A DNA stretch of 64,000 nt from Chryseobacterium ureilyticum (GTDB lineage Bacteria; Bacteroidota; Bacteroidia; Flavobacteriales; Weeksellaceae): positions 806,001-870,000 of the forward strand of contig NZ_FTOL01000001.1 in the NCBI RefSeq assembly GCF_900156735.1. The letters run 5' to 3'. Shown here one piece after another: positions 35,720 to 44,407 of the stretch (position 1 is its first letter; each line of letters begins with the position of its first letter). The notes under the pieces are model-generated. The model saw only the letters and a program-made list of their open reading frames with translations, did no database searches and had not been told where the DNA came from. The translations under genes were made by a program, and so were the position numbers.

Positions 35720-37807
35720 TTAATTTTTAAGTTGAGTTTCAAGGTCGGCTAATATAGATTCCACCGAACGAATAGTGAATGCAGATAAAGTTAAAGTAGG
35801 ATTTGAAGTTCCCAGAGTGGTCATATTTCCAGCCCCTACGATATATAAATTCGGGTGATCCCAGGATTTACAATAGCTGTTTGTGACAGAATCATCCGGG
35901 GAAGAACCCATTCTGTGAGTTCCTACAATATGACCCGCTCCGTTGTAAGAATATCTTACTCCATTGTACATGACAGAGTTTTTATCTGCCTCGGTGTAAG
36001 AAGTGAAATCTTTAATTCCCAGTCTTTCAAACATCTGGTCCGAAGCTGATTTTGCCTGTTCCATAGCCTTCATTTCATAATCTGTCAAGGCATAATGAAT
36101 TACAGGGCGCGGAATTCCTAAAGCATCCATATACTGATCATTAATCGTCACTCTGTTGTTTGGGTGTGGAAGCTGCTCAATTTCAAAATGAAATAAAACC
36201 TGGCGGGAAAGCCTATCTGTTAAAGCATTTCGTAACTCTGCCCCAAAAAATCCCTTTTCGATAAATTCTCCCACATCAGATCCTGGAGAAAATGCTGGCC
36301 AGCCCCAGCCCCAATTGTCAAGCGGAGAAATCCAAGCAGAAAAATCTCCTCTGAAATTTCCATCACGGAAAGACGAAATATTGGTAGTAGAACCAGGACC
36401 TCTGTACGGATAGACAGCTTCAGGGAAAAGCCCCCATGTAAGCATCACCATATGATCCATCAGGTTTCTTCCTACCTGATCACTACGGTTAGCCGCTGTT
36501 TTTTCAACTTTTTTGCCGTTTTCCATTACCATGTATTTAGAATTCAATAAAATCTTTGGATTCTCAAAAGCATTGGCTGCCAGAATAACAATTGTGTTCG
36601 AAGTATCGAATGCTTCTTCAATAAAATCCGTTTTATCCTTTGAAGTATATCTTCTTACATGAACTTTTGAAATTTTATCCTTATCATTCTGATCTACACT
36701 TAGCTTGTAGACAACACTCTGAGCCTTTATTTCGAGATTATGATTTCTGCTGAGGTTGTTGTTGTCGTTGATCTTGTATAGAGCTTTTTTCAAAGTCTTT
36801 AATGCATTATATTTAGCCTGAACAGGGCAGATCGGTACACATGAAGCATTTCCTTCACAGCGTTCACCCATATAAGGATTCCAGACGGAGCCTAAAGCTT
36901 TATATTCCTCTTTTTCAGAACTGTCTAGAACAAGTTTGTAGCCTGTATCCTGTGTTTCAGCTTTAATGATCCTTGTATTTCCGTATTTAGGATTCGGAAT
37001 AGAATTTCTTCCCTGCGGCGATGGTACCAATAATAGCGGGATATTTTCAGAATTTAGCTGAACGCTTGTTCCTGAAAGCCCGTCAATGATCTTTTGATCC
37101 ATATAACTCTGAGGAATTTCTTCCATCGGGAAAACATAATCACCATAATATTGTTCCATACTTTCAGAAATAGGATATTCCTGTCTCGAAACATTACCGG
37201 AAACCCCGATTTCAAACTCTGCCATTTCATAATAAGGCTTTAATTCCTCATACTCTATAGGCCAGTTGATGGAAGTTTTTTCCTTACTATTGGGGTGATC
37301 TACTTTAATCCCGTATTTATCCGTAAGCTTAAAGTCGTTAGGGAGCATCCTTGGAGTTGTTCCCAGCCAGTGAAGGGTTGTTCCGCCACCAACTCTGATG
37401 GCATCACTGGCAAACGGCATAGGTCCGAACTGTACCAGATACCCAGTTTTGTCAGGAAATGGGGGAGTAATTTGTTCCATATCCAGAACATTCGGTGAAG
37501 GAGCCTGTTTCAGATTGGGGTACGGAGAATTGGGAACTTTTGCTGCCTCCATATAATAAGTACGGATATACTCATTATAATTAGTCATGGAGGATACCGA
37601 ATCCAGTTCCGTTCCGGCTTCCAGTCCGGCTTCAAACATCAATACAGATAACTCTTGAATGTTATCAGACTTCTGAGCATCTGCACGATGAACCATTTTT
37701 CCTTTTGTGCTGTCAAATACATGATCGGTAAGAAGTTTTGCGATCAATGATCCTGCGATCCCCGTTCCTACGATGATCACATCTTTTTTTATTTCGTTCT
37801 GGCTCAT
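35720..37807 (-). CDS. GMC oxidoreductase, catalytic subunit with Fe-S motif
   Basis: A 695-residue flavoenzyme: FAD-binding VIIVGTGIAGSLIA (residues 11-24), GGTTLHWLG, and the C-terminal catalytic parts GAGHIVGTHRMGSSP (His) and SNPTLTLSAF (Asn). Cys 317, 323 and 327 form C-x5-C-x3-C, the spacing that binds the [3Fe-4S] cluster in FAD glucose and fructose dehydrogenases. It has no Tat signal. It starts inside the stop of the preceding gene (ATGA overlap), so both subunits are made together. Substrate unknown; a sugar, alcohol or polyol is likely by family. Confidence 0.88.
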   Translation of the reverse strand: MSQNEIKKDVIIVGTGIAGSLIAKLLTDHVFDSTKGKMVHRADAQKSDNIQELSVLMFEAGLEAGTELDSVSSMTNYNEYIRTYYMEAAKVPNSPYPNLKQAPSPNVLDMEQITPPFPDKTGYLVQFGPMPFASDAIRVGGGTTLHWLGTTPRMLPNDFKLTDKYGIKVDHPNSKEKTSINWPIEYEELKPYYEMAEFEIGVSGNVSRQEYPISESMEQYYGDYVFPMEEIPQSYMDQKIIDGLSGTSVQLNSENIPLLLVPSPQGRNSIPNPKYGNTRIIKAETQDTGYKLVLDSSEKEEYKALGSVWNPYMGERCEGNASCVPICPVQAKYNALKTLKKALYKINDNNNLSRNHNLEIKAQSVVYKLSVDQNDKDKISKVHVRRYTSKDKTDFIEEAFDTSNTIVILAANAFENPKILLNSKYMVMENGKKVEKTAANRSDQVGRNLMDHMVMLTWGLFPEAVYPYRGPGSTTNISSFRDGNFRGDFSAWISPLDNWGWGWPAFSPGSDVGEFIEKGFFGAELRNALTDRLSRQVLFHFEIEQLPHPNNRVTINDQYMDALGIPRPVIHYALTDYEMKAMEQAKSASDQMFERLGIKDFTSYTEADKNSVMYNGVRYSYNGAGHIVGTHRMGSSPDDSVTNSYCKSWDHPNLYIVGAGNMTTLGTSNPTLTLSAFTIRSVESILADLETQLKN

Positions 37808-38286
37808 GAGTTACTGTTTACAGGTTGAATATTCCACGATTTATAACCAGGTTGTTTAGCACCAGGCGGATGAGCGTGCATAACGTTCCAGACAAGACCT
37901 TCTTTATAAGAGCGGTCATTAATATAAGCACCTTCCCAGGTTCCCAGATACCAAAGCGTCATCAGTTTCCCAGCCATATCATTCATCCCGGAATTAGCTA
38001 TGATTTGTGATGTAATGGCATTCTTTAGTTCATTTTTAGTAGTCGCTTTATCGAGAATGTCTTTGGAAATTGTAAGGAATTCTACGAAGGTGGGACCTTC
38101 TAAACTCTTTAAAATGTAGGTGTAATAATCTGTAGCAAGACCGGTAGACTGTAGTTCGTTAGCAGATAATCCGGTGAGCGCTTCTGAGATCGACATAAAC
38201 ACGTCGAAATAATAATCATCGACGTTGAGGATTTTGTTAATAATCATTTCGTTAAAATTTGATGTTAAAGTATCTTCAGCTCCCAC
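37804..38286 (-). CDS. Small subunit of FAD-linked dehydrogenase (FAD-SLDH/gluconate dehydrogenase subunit 3 type)
   Basis: A 160-residue helical protein. Its C-terminal pattern LMTLWYLGTWEG followed by GLVWNVMHAHPPGAK and a final W-N-I-Q-P matches small subunits of sorbitol/fructose dehydrogenases, which pair with GMC catalytic subunits. Those usually carry a Tat signal that exports the complex; none is present here, so the complex seems cytoplasmic. The start is GTG at 38286; the next in-frame ATG (38247) would shorten it by 13 residues. First gene of the four-gene operon. Confidence 0.75.
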   Translation of the reverse strand: MGAEDTLTSNFNEMIINKILNVDDYYFDVFMSISEALTGLSANELQSTGLATDYYTYILKSLEGPTFVEFLTISKDILDKATTKNELKNAITSQIIANSGMNDMAGKLMTLWYLGTWEGAYINDRSYKEGLVWNVMHAHPPGAKQPGYKSWNIQPVNSNS

Positions 38287-38312
38287 TATGAGGAGCAGCC
38301 TGTTGATTCACT

Positions 38313-38327
38313 AAGTCTGTCACACTT
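38313..38327. promoter_or_regulatory. 15-bp near-palindrome in the redox operon leader
   Basis: AAGTCTGTCACACTT reads almost the same on both strands (AAGTSTGWCASACTT). It lies 27 bases upstream of the operon start. Parts (AGTGT, AGAC) echo the TetR operators nearby but in another arrangement. Confidence 0.3.
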
Positions 38328-38728
38328 TTCGGGATACCATTGCAAAACTCATCTCTTTTTTTAGAAATAATTGTTTGTTTTTTAAGCTATCCATTGTTAT
38401 CAATTTTGTTTATTCAAAAATAATTAGATATGATTGCAAAAGATTCAGTATTTATACGTAATTTTTATTTGGATGTGTTTATTGTTTCTTTGAAAGCCTT
38501 TATATGAAGGGGTTTTGTAGAGTTCTGTTTTCACTTAGTTTAGAATTATTTTAAATAAGCATGAACAGAAATGTTGGTAATTGGTAATAGATTTGAAATG
38601 TGATTTATTTAAATTAAACCCTGTTTTTATATAAATTATCAAATATTTAACACATTAAATACCAATGACTCCATATATTTGCGTTTCAACTATTATATTC
38701 CCCCCAACATTTAAAAAACTAATAAAAA
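38328..38728. other. Intergenic region between redox operon and lactonase gene
   Basis: Very AT-rich, no gene. It should hold the leftward operon promoter (a TTTTGC-like box lies near 38342-38347) and the rightward lactonase promoter at 38674. Confidence 0.4.
38674..38681 (+). promoter_or_regulatory. -7 element of the lactonase gene
   Basis: TATATTTG followed by C is a perfect match to TAnnTTTG, 48 bases before the TTG start. Confidence 0.5.
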
Positions 38729-39850
38729 TTGAAAAGGGTAATAAGCGTGATGCTTGTGATTTTATCAGGTATAAAATTATCAGCACAGGATACGTATGTG
38801 TTTTTCGGATCATTTAACCGAGATAAAGAGAAAGATGGAATCTATGTTTATAAACTTAATACAGACAAAGGTAAACTCTCGAAAGTAACCTCTCTTAAAG
38901 GAATAGTTAATCCTTCATTTTTAACCTTATCTCCCAATGGGAAATATATTTTTGCCTGTACGGAAAGTAAAACGAAGAACGGTGGCAGTGTAAGCAGTTT
39001 TGAATTTAATCCCGAAAAAAAGTCATTGACATTCATTAATAGCCAAAAAAGTGGCGGCGAAAATCCTGTTTATGTATCTGCTCATAAAAATGGCAAGTGG
39101 CTGATGGTGGGGAATTATACCGAAGGAAGTACCTCTGTTTATCCTCTTACTGAACACGGAAGGATAGAGTCAAGTGTTCAGAATTTTCAGTTTTCGGAAG
39201 GAAGTATAGACCCGGACAGACAAGACCGTGCCCATATTCATTCTACCGTTTTTTCTCCGGATTATAATTATGTTTTTTTGCCCGATTTAGGTGCTGATAA
39301 GATTAGGGCTTATAAGTTTGATAGCAATAAACCAGAACCTTTACAAGCTGCTGAAGTACCTTTTACACCCACTACTCCGGGAAGCGGACCAAGGCATTTT
39401 ACTTTTCATCCAAACGGTAAGTTTGCTTATTGCATTGAAGAAATGGCAGGAGCGGTGAGTGCTTATGCATACGAAAATGGCATTTTAAAAAGTATTCAGA
39501 GGATGAATACACATTCAGATGAGACCAAGGATAATTTTGAAAGCTCAGACATTCATATTTCCCCGGATGGGAGGTTTCTATATGCCTCGAATCGTGGAGG
39601 TGAGAATAATATTGCCATATTTTCAATTCAAAACGATGGAACACTGAAAACAGTAGGGTATCAGCCTACAGGTGGAAAACATCCAAGAGTTTTTGCTATT
39701 GACAGTACCGGAAAATTTTTAATCGCCACTAATGCTGGTAGCGGAAATGCTACCGTGTTTAAAAGAGATCCCGAAACAGGATTATTAAAAAAAACAGGAA
39801 AGAGTGGGAGAATGGAGAGTGTATCTTCTGTGCAGATCAGGAAATATTAG
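38729..39850 (+). CDS. Secreted 6-phosphogluconolactonase-like beta-propeller
   Basis: A 373-residue protein of the lactonase (YkgB/Pgl) seven-bladed propeller family, with repeated blades ending in patterns such as SPNGKYIFACTES, SPDYNYVFLPDLGADK, HPNGKFAYCIEE and SPDGRFLYASNRGG. A signal peptide ends KLSAQ, so it acts outside the cytoplasm, unlike true 6-phosphogluconolactonases; its substrate may be another lactone. The start is TTG at 38729, since no ATG precedes the signal sequence in frame. Confidence 0.88.
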   Translation: MKRVISVMLVILSGIKLSAQDTYVFFGSFNRDKEKDGIYVYKLNTDKGKLSKVTSLKGIVNPSFLTLSPNGKYIFACTESKTKNGGSVSSFEFNPEKKSLTFINSQKSGGENPVYVSAHKNGKWLMVGNYTEGSTSVYPLTEHGRIESSVQNFQFSEGSIDPDRQDRAHIHSTVFSPDYNYVFLPDLGADKIRAYKFDSNKPEPLQAAEVPFTPTTPGSGPRHFTFHPNGKFAYCIEEMAGAVSAYAYENGILKSIQRMNTHSDETKDNFESSDIHISPDGRFLYASNRGGENNIAIFSIQNDGTLKTVGYQPTGGKHPRVFAIDSTGKFLIATNAGSGNATVFKRDPETGLLKKTGKSGRMESVSSVQIRKY

Positions 39851-40052
39851 GAATTTTAACGCAAAGCAAAATAATAGTGTGGTTTTTTTTTTCGCTCGCT
39901 ATGGCACTTCGTTCAGCAAATGAGAGTAAGTTCATATTGCTGAGTGAAACGCCTTTGCGCTCTAATTATATAAGCTTTTTGTTAATATCTTCGTGTTCGT
40001 TAGCGTTAAGATAAATTACCGCTGTATTTAAAGGTTTGTGCTTAAAAAATAT

Positions 40053-40079
40053 AAAAGCAGTGATTAATTCACTGCTTTT
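40053..40079 (-). terminator. Terminator overlapping the Bcr/CflA stop codon
   Basis: AAAAGCAGTGA (40053-40063) pairs with the complementary TCACTGCTTTT (40069-40079). The right arm covers the last codons of the minus-strand pump gene. Confidence 0.7.
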
Positions 40080-41275
40080 TCTTTTTTAACGGCTTGATTC
40101 ATAAATAAAATGATTCCAAAAAGTAGGCAGGCAATGATCAGGTATCGCCATGAAAGATCCTTTTGATCTGCCACAGTTCCGCTTACAGAAATAATAAAAC
40201 TGGTAACGGAAGTGATTACATATACCAAACCACCCATCAGACCACCAGCAGTTCCTGCATTTTTAGGAAAATATAACATACTTGTCGTGAAAAACGAGGT
40301 GAACAGAATTCCAGAACAAATATGGATAAAGAATGCAAAAGGAATCATGATGAAAAGACTTTCTGCAAAGTAACTTGTAGCGATCAGCCCAGCAATCAGA
40401 ATCAATTGAAGGATAATCGGCTGTAATATTCTTGGTTTAAAATCTAATGTTAATCTTCTTTTTCCCAGGAAACCACCTATCATCCATGAAAAACCTAAAA
40501 TCAAAGTACAATATCCGATTACTACAGGCGTAAAATGAAATGTATTTTCAATAATAAACGGTCCGGTAATATTGAATAGCATCACAATGGAATAGCTTAA
40601 TCCCAAGATGATGATTCCCAACATAAAGATTTTGTTTTTGAGCATCATTTTATAAAGGCTTATGTTCTCAGAAAGATCAAGTTTCTTTTTCTGTGGAAGA
40701 CTTTCACCGCTGAAGAACCATTCAAACAGGAATATAAATCCTGCATAAAAAGCCAGAAAGTAGAAGTTAGCGTGCCAGTTAAAAAGCTTTTCCAGATACC
40801 CGCCGAGAAAAGGAGCCAGAATAGGACCCAGCGACCAGGTGATTGTAAAATAACTTAAGTAATGTTTTACCCTTTCCGAATCATAAATATCTACAAATAT
40901 AGCGCGCGTAGCCACAACAAGTACAGAAACTGCAATTCCCTGAAGGATACGAAGCATACATATTAAAAAAATACTGTTTGTAGTAGTGATTAAAATGCTG
41001 CTCAGCATTAAAACAAGCAAAGCAATTAACTTAGGACGATAACGACCAATGCTGTCCAGAATTCCGCCCACGAATAACTGGGAAATTCCATAACTTAATA
41101 GGTAAGAAGTTAAAGTAATCTGTATATCTTTTTCCGAAACCATCATTTCCTTTGCCATAGAAGGAAAAGAAGGCAGGTAAATATCAGTGACAAACCCCGA
41201 AAGAGGGATAGACACAAATGCCATAATGGTTATTAATCTGATGCGTTTCTCAGATGCTTCTCTCAACATATTCAT
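40064..41275 (-). CDS. Bcr/CflA-type multidrug MFS transporter
   Basis: A 403-residue, 12-helix transporter of the drug:H+ antiporter-1 group. The first helix region ends SGFVTDIYLPSFPSMAKEM, the Bcr/CflA signature with an embedded Asp, and the loop 2-3 motif is GGILDSIGRYRPKL. It should export small hydrophobic or amino-acid-like drugs. An ATG two codons later (41269) is an alternative start. An AraC regulator lies just upstream on the same strand and probably controls it. Confidence 0.88.
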   Translation of the reverse strand: MNMLREASEKRIRLITIMAFVSIPLSGFVTDIYLPSFPSMAKEMMVSEKDIQITLTSYLLSYGISQLFVGGILDSIGRYRPKLIALLVLMLSSILITTTNSIFLICMLRILQGIAVSVLVVATRAIFVDIYDSERVKHYLSYFTITWSLGPILAPFLGGYLEKLFNWHANFYFLAFYAGFIFLFEWFFSGESLPQKKKLDLSENISLYKMMLKNKIFMLGIIILGLSYSIVMLFNITGPFIIENTFHFTPVVIGYCTLILGFSWMIGGFLGKRRLTLDFKPRILQPIILQLILIAGLIATSYFAESLFIMIPFAFFIHICSGILFTSFFTTSMLYFPKNAGTAGGLMGGLVYVITSVTSFIISVSGTVADQKDLSWRYLIIACLLFGIILFMNQAVKKEKAVN

Positions 41276-41290
41276 TCATTTTTTACAATG

Positions 41291-41298
41291 CAAAAATA
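41291..41298 (-). promoter_or_regulatory. -7 element of the Bcr/CflA gene
   Basis: On the minus strand TATTTTTG followed by C matches TAnnTTTG, 16 bases before the ATG at 41275, so the pump has its own promoter. Confidence 0.45.
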
Positions 41299-41358
41299 CA
41301 TCAGGAAATAGAAAAGTGAATTTTAAAAGACAAAGCAAAAATTACAAAATTCAAATAT

Positions 41359-42270
41359 TTAAAAAGAGTTCTTAAATTTCAAAGGTGAAGTTTGCGCATG
41401 CTTTTTAAAGAAATTATTGAAATGAGCGGGCTGTTCAAAACCAAGAGTATAGCCCACCTGAGCAATATCCCAATTCGTATATTTCAGCAGGTTTTTAGAT
41501 TCTTCAAACATTTTTTCCTTAATGATCTGAGTTGTGGTAAGGTTGGTGACAGATTTTACCGATGAATTCAGGTGATTCACATGTACATTCAGGTGATCTG
41601 CAAAATCAGAAGCTGTTTTTAAAGCTAATGGATAGGCAGGAGAGTCCAAAGGAAACTGCTTGTTGAGCAACTCATCGAATAACTTATACAAACGTACATT
41701 GGCAGGAAGCTCATTGAGGCTTACATCTTCCACACGGTTTTCCAGAGCAAGGTGCAGGAGAGAGGCAAGATTGCTTTTAATCCCACTACAACGAAACGGA
41801 TACGAAGAATGATTCAGTTTGTACATCTGCTCAAAATACATGGTGGTCAATTCTATCTGTTCCTCATTCAAAAATACAAACGGTTTGCTCCATTCCTTGA
41901 ACAATGAAGTCTTTTTAAACAGATTAAATTCTGAATTTACATTGAAAAACTCCTGATTAAACAGACACGAGTAGCCTTCCTGAAAATCATCATCACACTG
42001 CCAGGTATAAGGAATATTGGGAGATGGGAAGAAGAGTACAGGGCGGTCAACATGAAGTGTATGGGTTCCGTAATGAGCCGTTCCTTTTCCTATAATGAAG
42101 CATATTTTATAATAATCCCGTCGGTTATAAGGGCTTTTAAAACTACAATACTTTCGCGGAATAATGTTGAAATGAGACTTTCCGGACTCAAAATCCGCAT
42201 CCGACATTTTCACAAGACTTCTGCTGGTACGTTTATAATAGTCTTCTATAGTTTCAAGTTGAGCGCTCAT
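41359..42270 (-). CDS. AraC-family transcriptional regulator
   Basis: A 303-residue soluble regulator with an N-terminal cupin-like sensor (residues 20-150, HYGTHTLHVDRPVLFFPSP) and a C-terminal AraC DNA-binding domain (about 205-303, ending in AQVGYTLGFEQPAHFNNFFKKHAQTSP). It has its own promoter and sits upstream of the efflux pump on the same strand, a common regulator-pump arrangement. Ligand unknown. Confidence 0.9.
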   Translation of the reverse strand: MSAQLETIEDYYKRTSRSLVKMSDADFESGKSHFNIIPRKYCSFKSPYNRRDYYKICFIIGKGTAHYGTHTLHVDRPVLFFPSPNIPYTWQCDDDFQEGYSCLFNQEFFNVNSEFNLFKKTSLFKEWSKPFVFLNEEQIELTTMYFEQMYKLNHSSYPFRCSGIKSNLASLLHLALENRVEDVSLNELPANVRLYKLFDELLNKQFPLDSPAYPLALKTASDFADHLNVHVNHLNSSVKSVTNLTTTQIIKEKMFEESKNLLKYTNWDIAQVGYTLGFEQPAHFNNFFKKHAQTSPLKFKNSF

Positions 42271-42290
42271 TATTTCAGAATTATAAAAAT

Positions 42291-42298
42291 CAAAGATA
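42291..42298 (-). promoter_or_regulatory. -7 element of the AraC gene
   Basis: TATCTTTG on the minus strand matches TAnnTTTG, 21 bases before the ATG. Confidence 0.45.
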
Positions 42299-42357
42299 GG
42301 TAAATCTTTTGTCTTTTAGATTCACCTATCCTGATTGATATGACCTTATATATTTTC

Positions 42358-42870
42358 TTAGTTCTTGCTGATCTGCATTTCTACGATATAAGAAGGAAGC
42401 TGAAAAGGATTGGTTTGTGCATTTTCCTTAATGGTGAAACCTGTTTCTTTTAAAAATTCAAGTAAAGGATCTTCAGTAAAAACGTTGGTCCATATAATAT
42501 CCGTAAATGATACCGCTGATCTGCATTTCTTCCAAAGAGACTGGCGGATTTCCGGAATATCATACTTCTGAAGAAGCACAAATTCAAGCTCTGTAATCCT
42601 TTTCTCTTCTGAAAAACTAGGATAGGCAGAACCACTTTTTATAATGCCATATCCTACAGGCTGATGATCGGCATAAGTAATGATTAACTGATTTGAAAGA
42701 TCATTCAACTCATTGATCATTTTCCTCGGATCCCAATCTTCAATATACTTTTGGATATCCTCTTGCGAAACGCGTTCTTTATATGTATTGTTGACAGATG
42801 ATTTAATAATAGTAAAAAGATCATTAACCCCTTCGTCAGAACCAATGGTGAATTTTGAAATAACCTCCAT
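42358..42870 (-). CDS. GNAT-like acetyltransferase
   Basis: About 170 residues with a GNAT-type layout: an N-terminal helix pair, the central LIITYADHQPVGYGIIKSG strand turn, ELEFVLLQKYD and a C-terminal FLKETGFTIKENAQTNPF, which is like the last strand of N-acetyltransferases. The acetyl-CoA loop is poorly conserved, so substrate and activity are uncertain. I chose ATG 42870, since the promoter element ends only 8 bases before the alternative ATG at 42885. It is divergent from the MocR regulator, a frequent regulator-target arrangement. Confidence 0.65.
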   Translation of the reverse strand: MEVISKFTIGSDEGVNDLFTIIKSSVNNTYKERVSQEDIQKYIEDWDPRKMINELNDLSNQLIITYADHQPVGYGIIKSGSAYPSFSEEKRITELEFVLLQKYDIPEIRQSLWKKCRSAVSFTDIIWTNVFTEDPLLEFLKETGFTIKENAQTNPFQLPSYIVEMQISKN

Positions 42871-42892
42871 GTTTTTTTTATTCAAAATTATA

Positions 42893-42900
42893 AGATTAAA
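42893..42900 (-). promoter_or_regulatory. -7 element of the acetyltransferase gene
   Basis: TAATTTTG on the minus strand; its position favours translation from the ATG at 42870. Confidence 0.4.
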
Positions 42901-42955
42901 TCATTCGGAATGGATACAGTTTGTTAAATTACAACCGATACAGGTAAGTATTTTG

Positions 42956-42963
42956 TAAATTTG
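42956..42963 (+). promoter_or_regulatory. -7 element of the MocR gene
   Basis: TAAATTTG matches TAnnTTTG and overlaps an upstream TTG (42961), so the TTG cannot be the translation start; the ATG at 42985 is used. Confidence 0.5.
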
Positions 42964-42984
42964 TTCAGTACAGATCGAAAGAAT

Positions 42985-44400
42985 ATGGTGAAGTCCTATG
43001 AATATGAAGTTTTTACGGCAGTTATTGAAGAACAGATTCGTTGTGGTATCTTAAAAAGTAAAGATCGCCTGCCTTCTGTAAGAGCAATAAAAGAAAAATA
43101 TCAGCTGAGTATGAGTTCAGTACAAAGCGGTTTTGAGTACCTTATGATTAAAGGGTTAATCGAAAGCAGTCCCCGTTCAGGTTATTTTGTTGCAGATAAA
43201 AGTGATGAAGCCATTCCTGAAATGAAAACAAAGCTTCCCGTTGTTGTTCGGGATGAGGTATTTATGAAAAATATGATGTTGACTTCCAAAAGGGTTTCAG
43301 AATCAAGTTCCTTTAATACCGCTGTTCCGGGTGATCTTCTGATTCCGCAAAAACTGATCCTCAGAACCATGCAGGAAGTCATTAGGGAGAAAGGAGCTTC
43401 ATTATTGAGATATTATCCACCTAATGGACTGGAAGAGCTTAGAATTCAGATTGCCAAACGGATGAGAGGATTTGACTGTAAGCTTAATCCTGATGAAATC
43501 ATTATTACGGACGGTGCTTTGCAAGCTTTAACTATTGCGTTGAGCGCTGTAACAAAAGCCGGTGATACCGTTGCTGTAGACAGTCCATGTGTATTTTCAG
43601 TATTAGAAGTGATTGCAAATCTTGGGTTGAAGGTCATTGAAATTCCGGTGCATTACCGAAGTGGTTTTGATATAGAATATTTCCAGAACATAGCTGCTGA
43701 AAGTAATATCCGGGCATTAATTGTGACTCCGAGTTTCCATAATCCAACAGGGATCACGATGACTGATGAAGTTAAGAAGAAAATTGTAGAAGTTGCTGAA
43801 TTTCAACAGTTGTATGTAATTGAAAATGATATCTATTCTGATCTTTATTTTGAAGAAAAAAGACCTTCCTGTATCAAAAGTTTTGACCAAAAAGGCTGGG
43901 TGATGATCTATTCTTCCTTCTCAAAAACCCTTGCTCCGGGTATTCGTTTGGGATGGTTACATGCAGGTAGTTCTTATTCAAAAGCGGAAAGAACAAAATT
44001 TGTTTTAGGAAGATCAGTTTCTCCTATTTATCAGGAGCTTATCCTTAAGTTGTTGAAAGGAAACAGCTATGAAAGACATTTACGGCAGTTTCGTAAAAAT
44101 CTCAGTCAGCAGGCGGCTCAGTTGCTTGATGTGTTAAGAAAATCATTTCCTGAGGGCTCTTACTTCCACAGACCACAGGGAGGTTATAGTATCTGGGCGC
44201 AAATGCCGGAGAATATGGATATGAAAAAATTCTATCAGTATTGTGAAGACAACAGAATTTTATTTACCCCCGGAGATACTTTTTCCTTTACAGATAAATA
44301 TGATCACCATTTTCGTGTCGTTTTTGCAGAAAGAATCACTTCAGAAAGCATTCTTTTATTAGAAAAGACAGGGGGAAAAGTGAATGATTTTCTCCTTTAA
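42985..44400 (+). CDS. MocR/PdxR-type regulator (GntR domain + aminotransferase fold)
   Basis: A 471-residue protein: an N-terminal GntR winged helix (KDRLPSVRAIKEKYQLSMSSVQ) and a class I aminotransferase-like domain with TDGALQALTIALS, the N/D/Y pocket in ENDIYSDLYFEE and the PLP lysine in SSFSKTLAPGIRLGW. Such proteins sense PLP or amino compounds and control one divergent gene, here perhaps the acetyltransferase. The promoter position decides the start. Confidence 0.9.
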   Translation: MVKSYEYEVFTAVIEEQIRCGILKSKDRLPSVRAIKEKYQLSMSSVQSGFEYLMIKGLIESSPRSGYFVADKSDEAIPEMKTKLPVVVRDEVFMKNMMLTSKRVSESSSFNTAVPGDLLIPQKLILRTMQEVIREKGASLLRYYPPNGLEELRIQIAKRMRGFDCKLNPDEIIITDGALQALTIALSAVTKAGDTVAVDSPCVFSVLEVIANLGLKVIEIPVHYRSGFDIEYFQNIAAESNIRALIVTPSFHNPTGITMTDEVKKKIVEVAEFQQLYVIENDIYSDLYFEEKRPSCIKSFDQKGWVMIYSSFSKTLAPGIRLGWLHAGSSYSKAERTKFVLGRSVSPIYQELILKLLKGNSYERHLRQFRKNLSQQAAQLLDVLRKSFPEGSYFHRPQGGYSIWAQMPENMDMKKFYQYCEDNRILFTPGDTFSFTDKYDHHFRVVFAERITSESILLLEKTGGKVNDFLL

Positions 44401-44407
44401 AGCTTTA

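Noticed and set aside
39870..40000. Imperfect inverted repeat around TTCAGCA/TGCTGAG
   Set aside because: Two mismatches, no T-run and no neighbouring gene end in the right place; too weak to call.
42961..42984. TTG start for the MocR gene
   Set aside because: It overlaps the -7 promoter box, so it would not be transcribed; ATG 42985 is used.
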